From Nematopogon swammerdamellus (Eukaryota; Arthropoda; Insecta; Lepidoptera; Adelidae), in NCBI GenBank assembly GCA_946902875.1, contig OX336338.1, positions 5,323,971 to 5,387,970 of the forward strand: 64,000 nucleotides of DNA, given 5' to 3'. Of this stretch, positions 63,922-64,000 are shown one piece after another (the first letter of the stretch is position 1; every line of letters starts with the position of its first letter). A program made the position numbers and the translations under genes. The notes beneath the pieces were generated by a model that was not told the origin of the DNA, did no database searches, and saw only the letters and a program-made list of their open reading frames with translations.

Positions 63922-64000
63922 CCATCGATTATTATCATATTTGCGTTTGAATCGATTTACCGGAAACCGAATCTACCACGAGCGAAGCCGCGGGATAGTT
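63670..64000 (+). mobile_element. Family F repeat with G29-(AG)n, inside intron 2
   Basis: TTATAAAATGGAACGTCTG, TAGTTCTTGAGGCTCACTAT and GAGCAGTATCAAAGAAAG, then 29 G (63858-63886), (AG)n to 63919, and a CGAGCGAAGCCGCGGG end at 63979-63994. Confidence 0.75.

Overview
This is nuclear DNA from a lepidopteran (moth or butterfly). It is an intron- and repeat-rich insect contig with one assembly gap of exactly 200 N (9530-9729). There are no bacterial-style operons, rRNA genes or CRISPR arrays. The lepidopteran call rests on the repeat content: Jockey-type reverse transcriptase tails, an R4/Dong-like LINE, CR1-like LINE tails, and repeats carrying the motif GCCCGCGGCTTCGCTCG. I recognise these from moth and butterfly genomes, but I could not run a search.

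Two host genes can be supported, and both are split by introns. (1) A four-finger C2H2 zinc-finger protein of 473 residues lies at 53366-55150 (+). It has two coding exons whose splice phases match, and a CtBP-type PLDLS motif. A possible 5' untranslated exon and promoter lie about 8.4 kb upstream (44751-44945). A four-copy tandem array with a period of about 360 bp sits directly downstream (55446-56872). (2) The 5' end of a thioredoxin/nucleoside-diphosphate-kinase gene of the TXNDC3/NME8-NME9 type starts at 62743 (+). Its first two coding exons join in phase to give the CGQC active site. The gene runs off the right edge, and its first intron holds a SINE.

Most of the rest is transposable elements, often nested. 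Left edge (1-4095, -): an R4/Dong-like non-LTR retrotransposon with an open, incomplete RT-endonuclease frame and a 588-residue N-terminal frame, apparently inserted at a (TA)n tract. 4-32 kb: CR1-like and Jockey LINE tails, MITEs and near-perfect palindromes, two hAT-type elements with 8-bp target duplications, and several interspersed families, called here A (retroposon with a TATG tail), B (CGAGTCGGACTCG family), E (CCGACTTC family) and F (CCGCGGGC-ended family). 33.9-38.1 kb: a 4.1-kb inverted repeat with arms of about 1.6 kb, carrying a decayed transposon gene. 40.2-41.9 kb: a foldback element whose arms are minisatellites. 42-43.6 kb: a duplicated GC-rich LINE end. 47.4-53.3 kb: a mosaic of LINE ends inside the putative first intron of the zinc-finger gene.

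The most interesting repeat is a composite SINE (10531, 38699, 58873, 59273, 62967 and fragments). It combines a tRNA-like box A, a segment almost identical to the 5S rRNA internal promoter, and a box-B-like motif. Almost all remaining short reading frames are shadows of repeats or low-complexity DNA.
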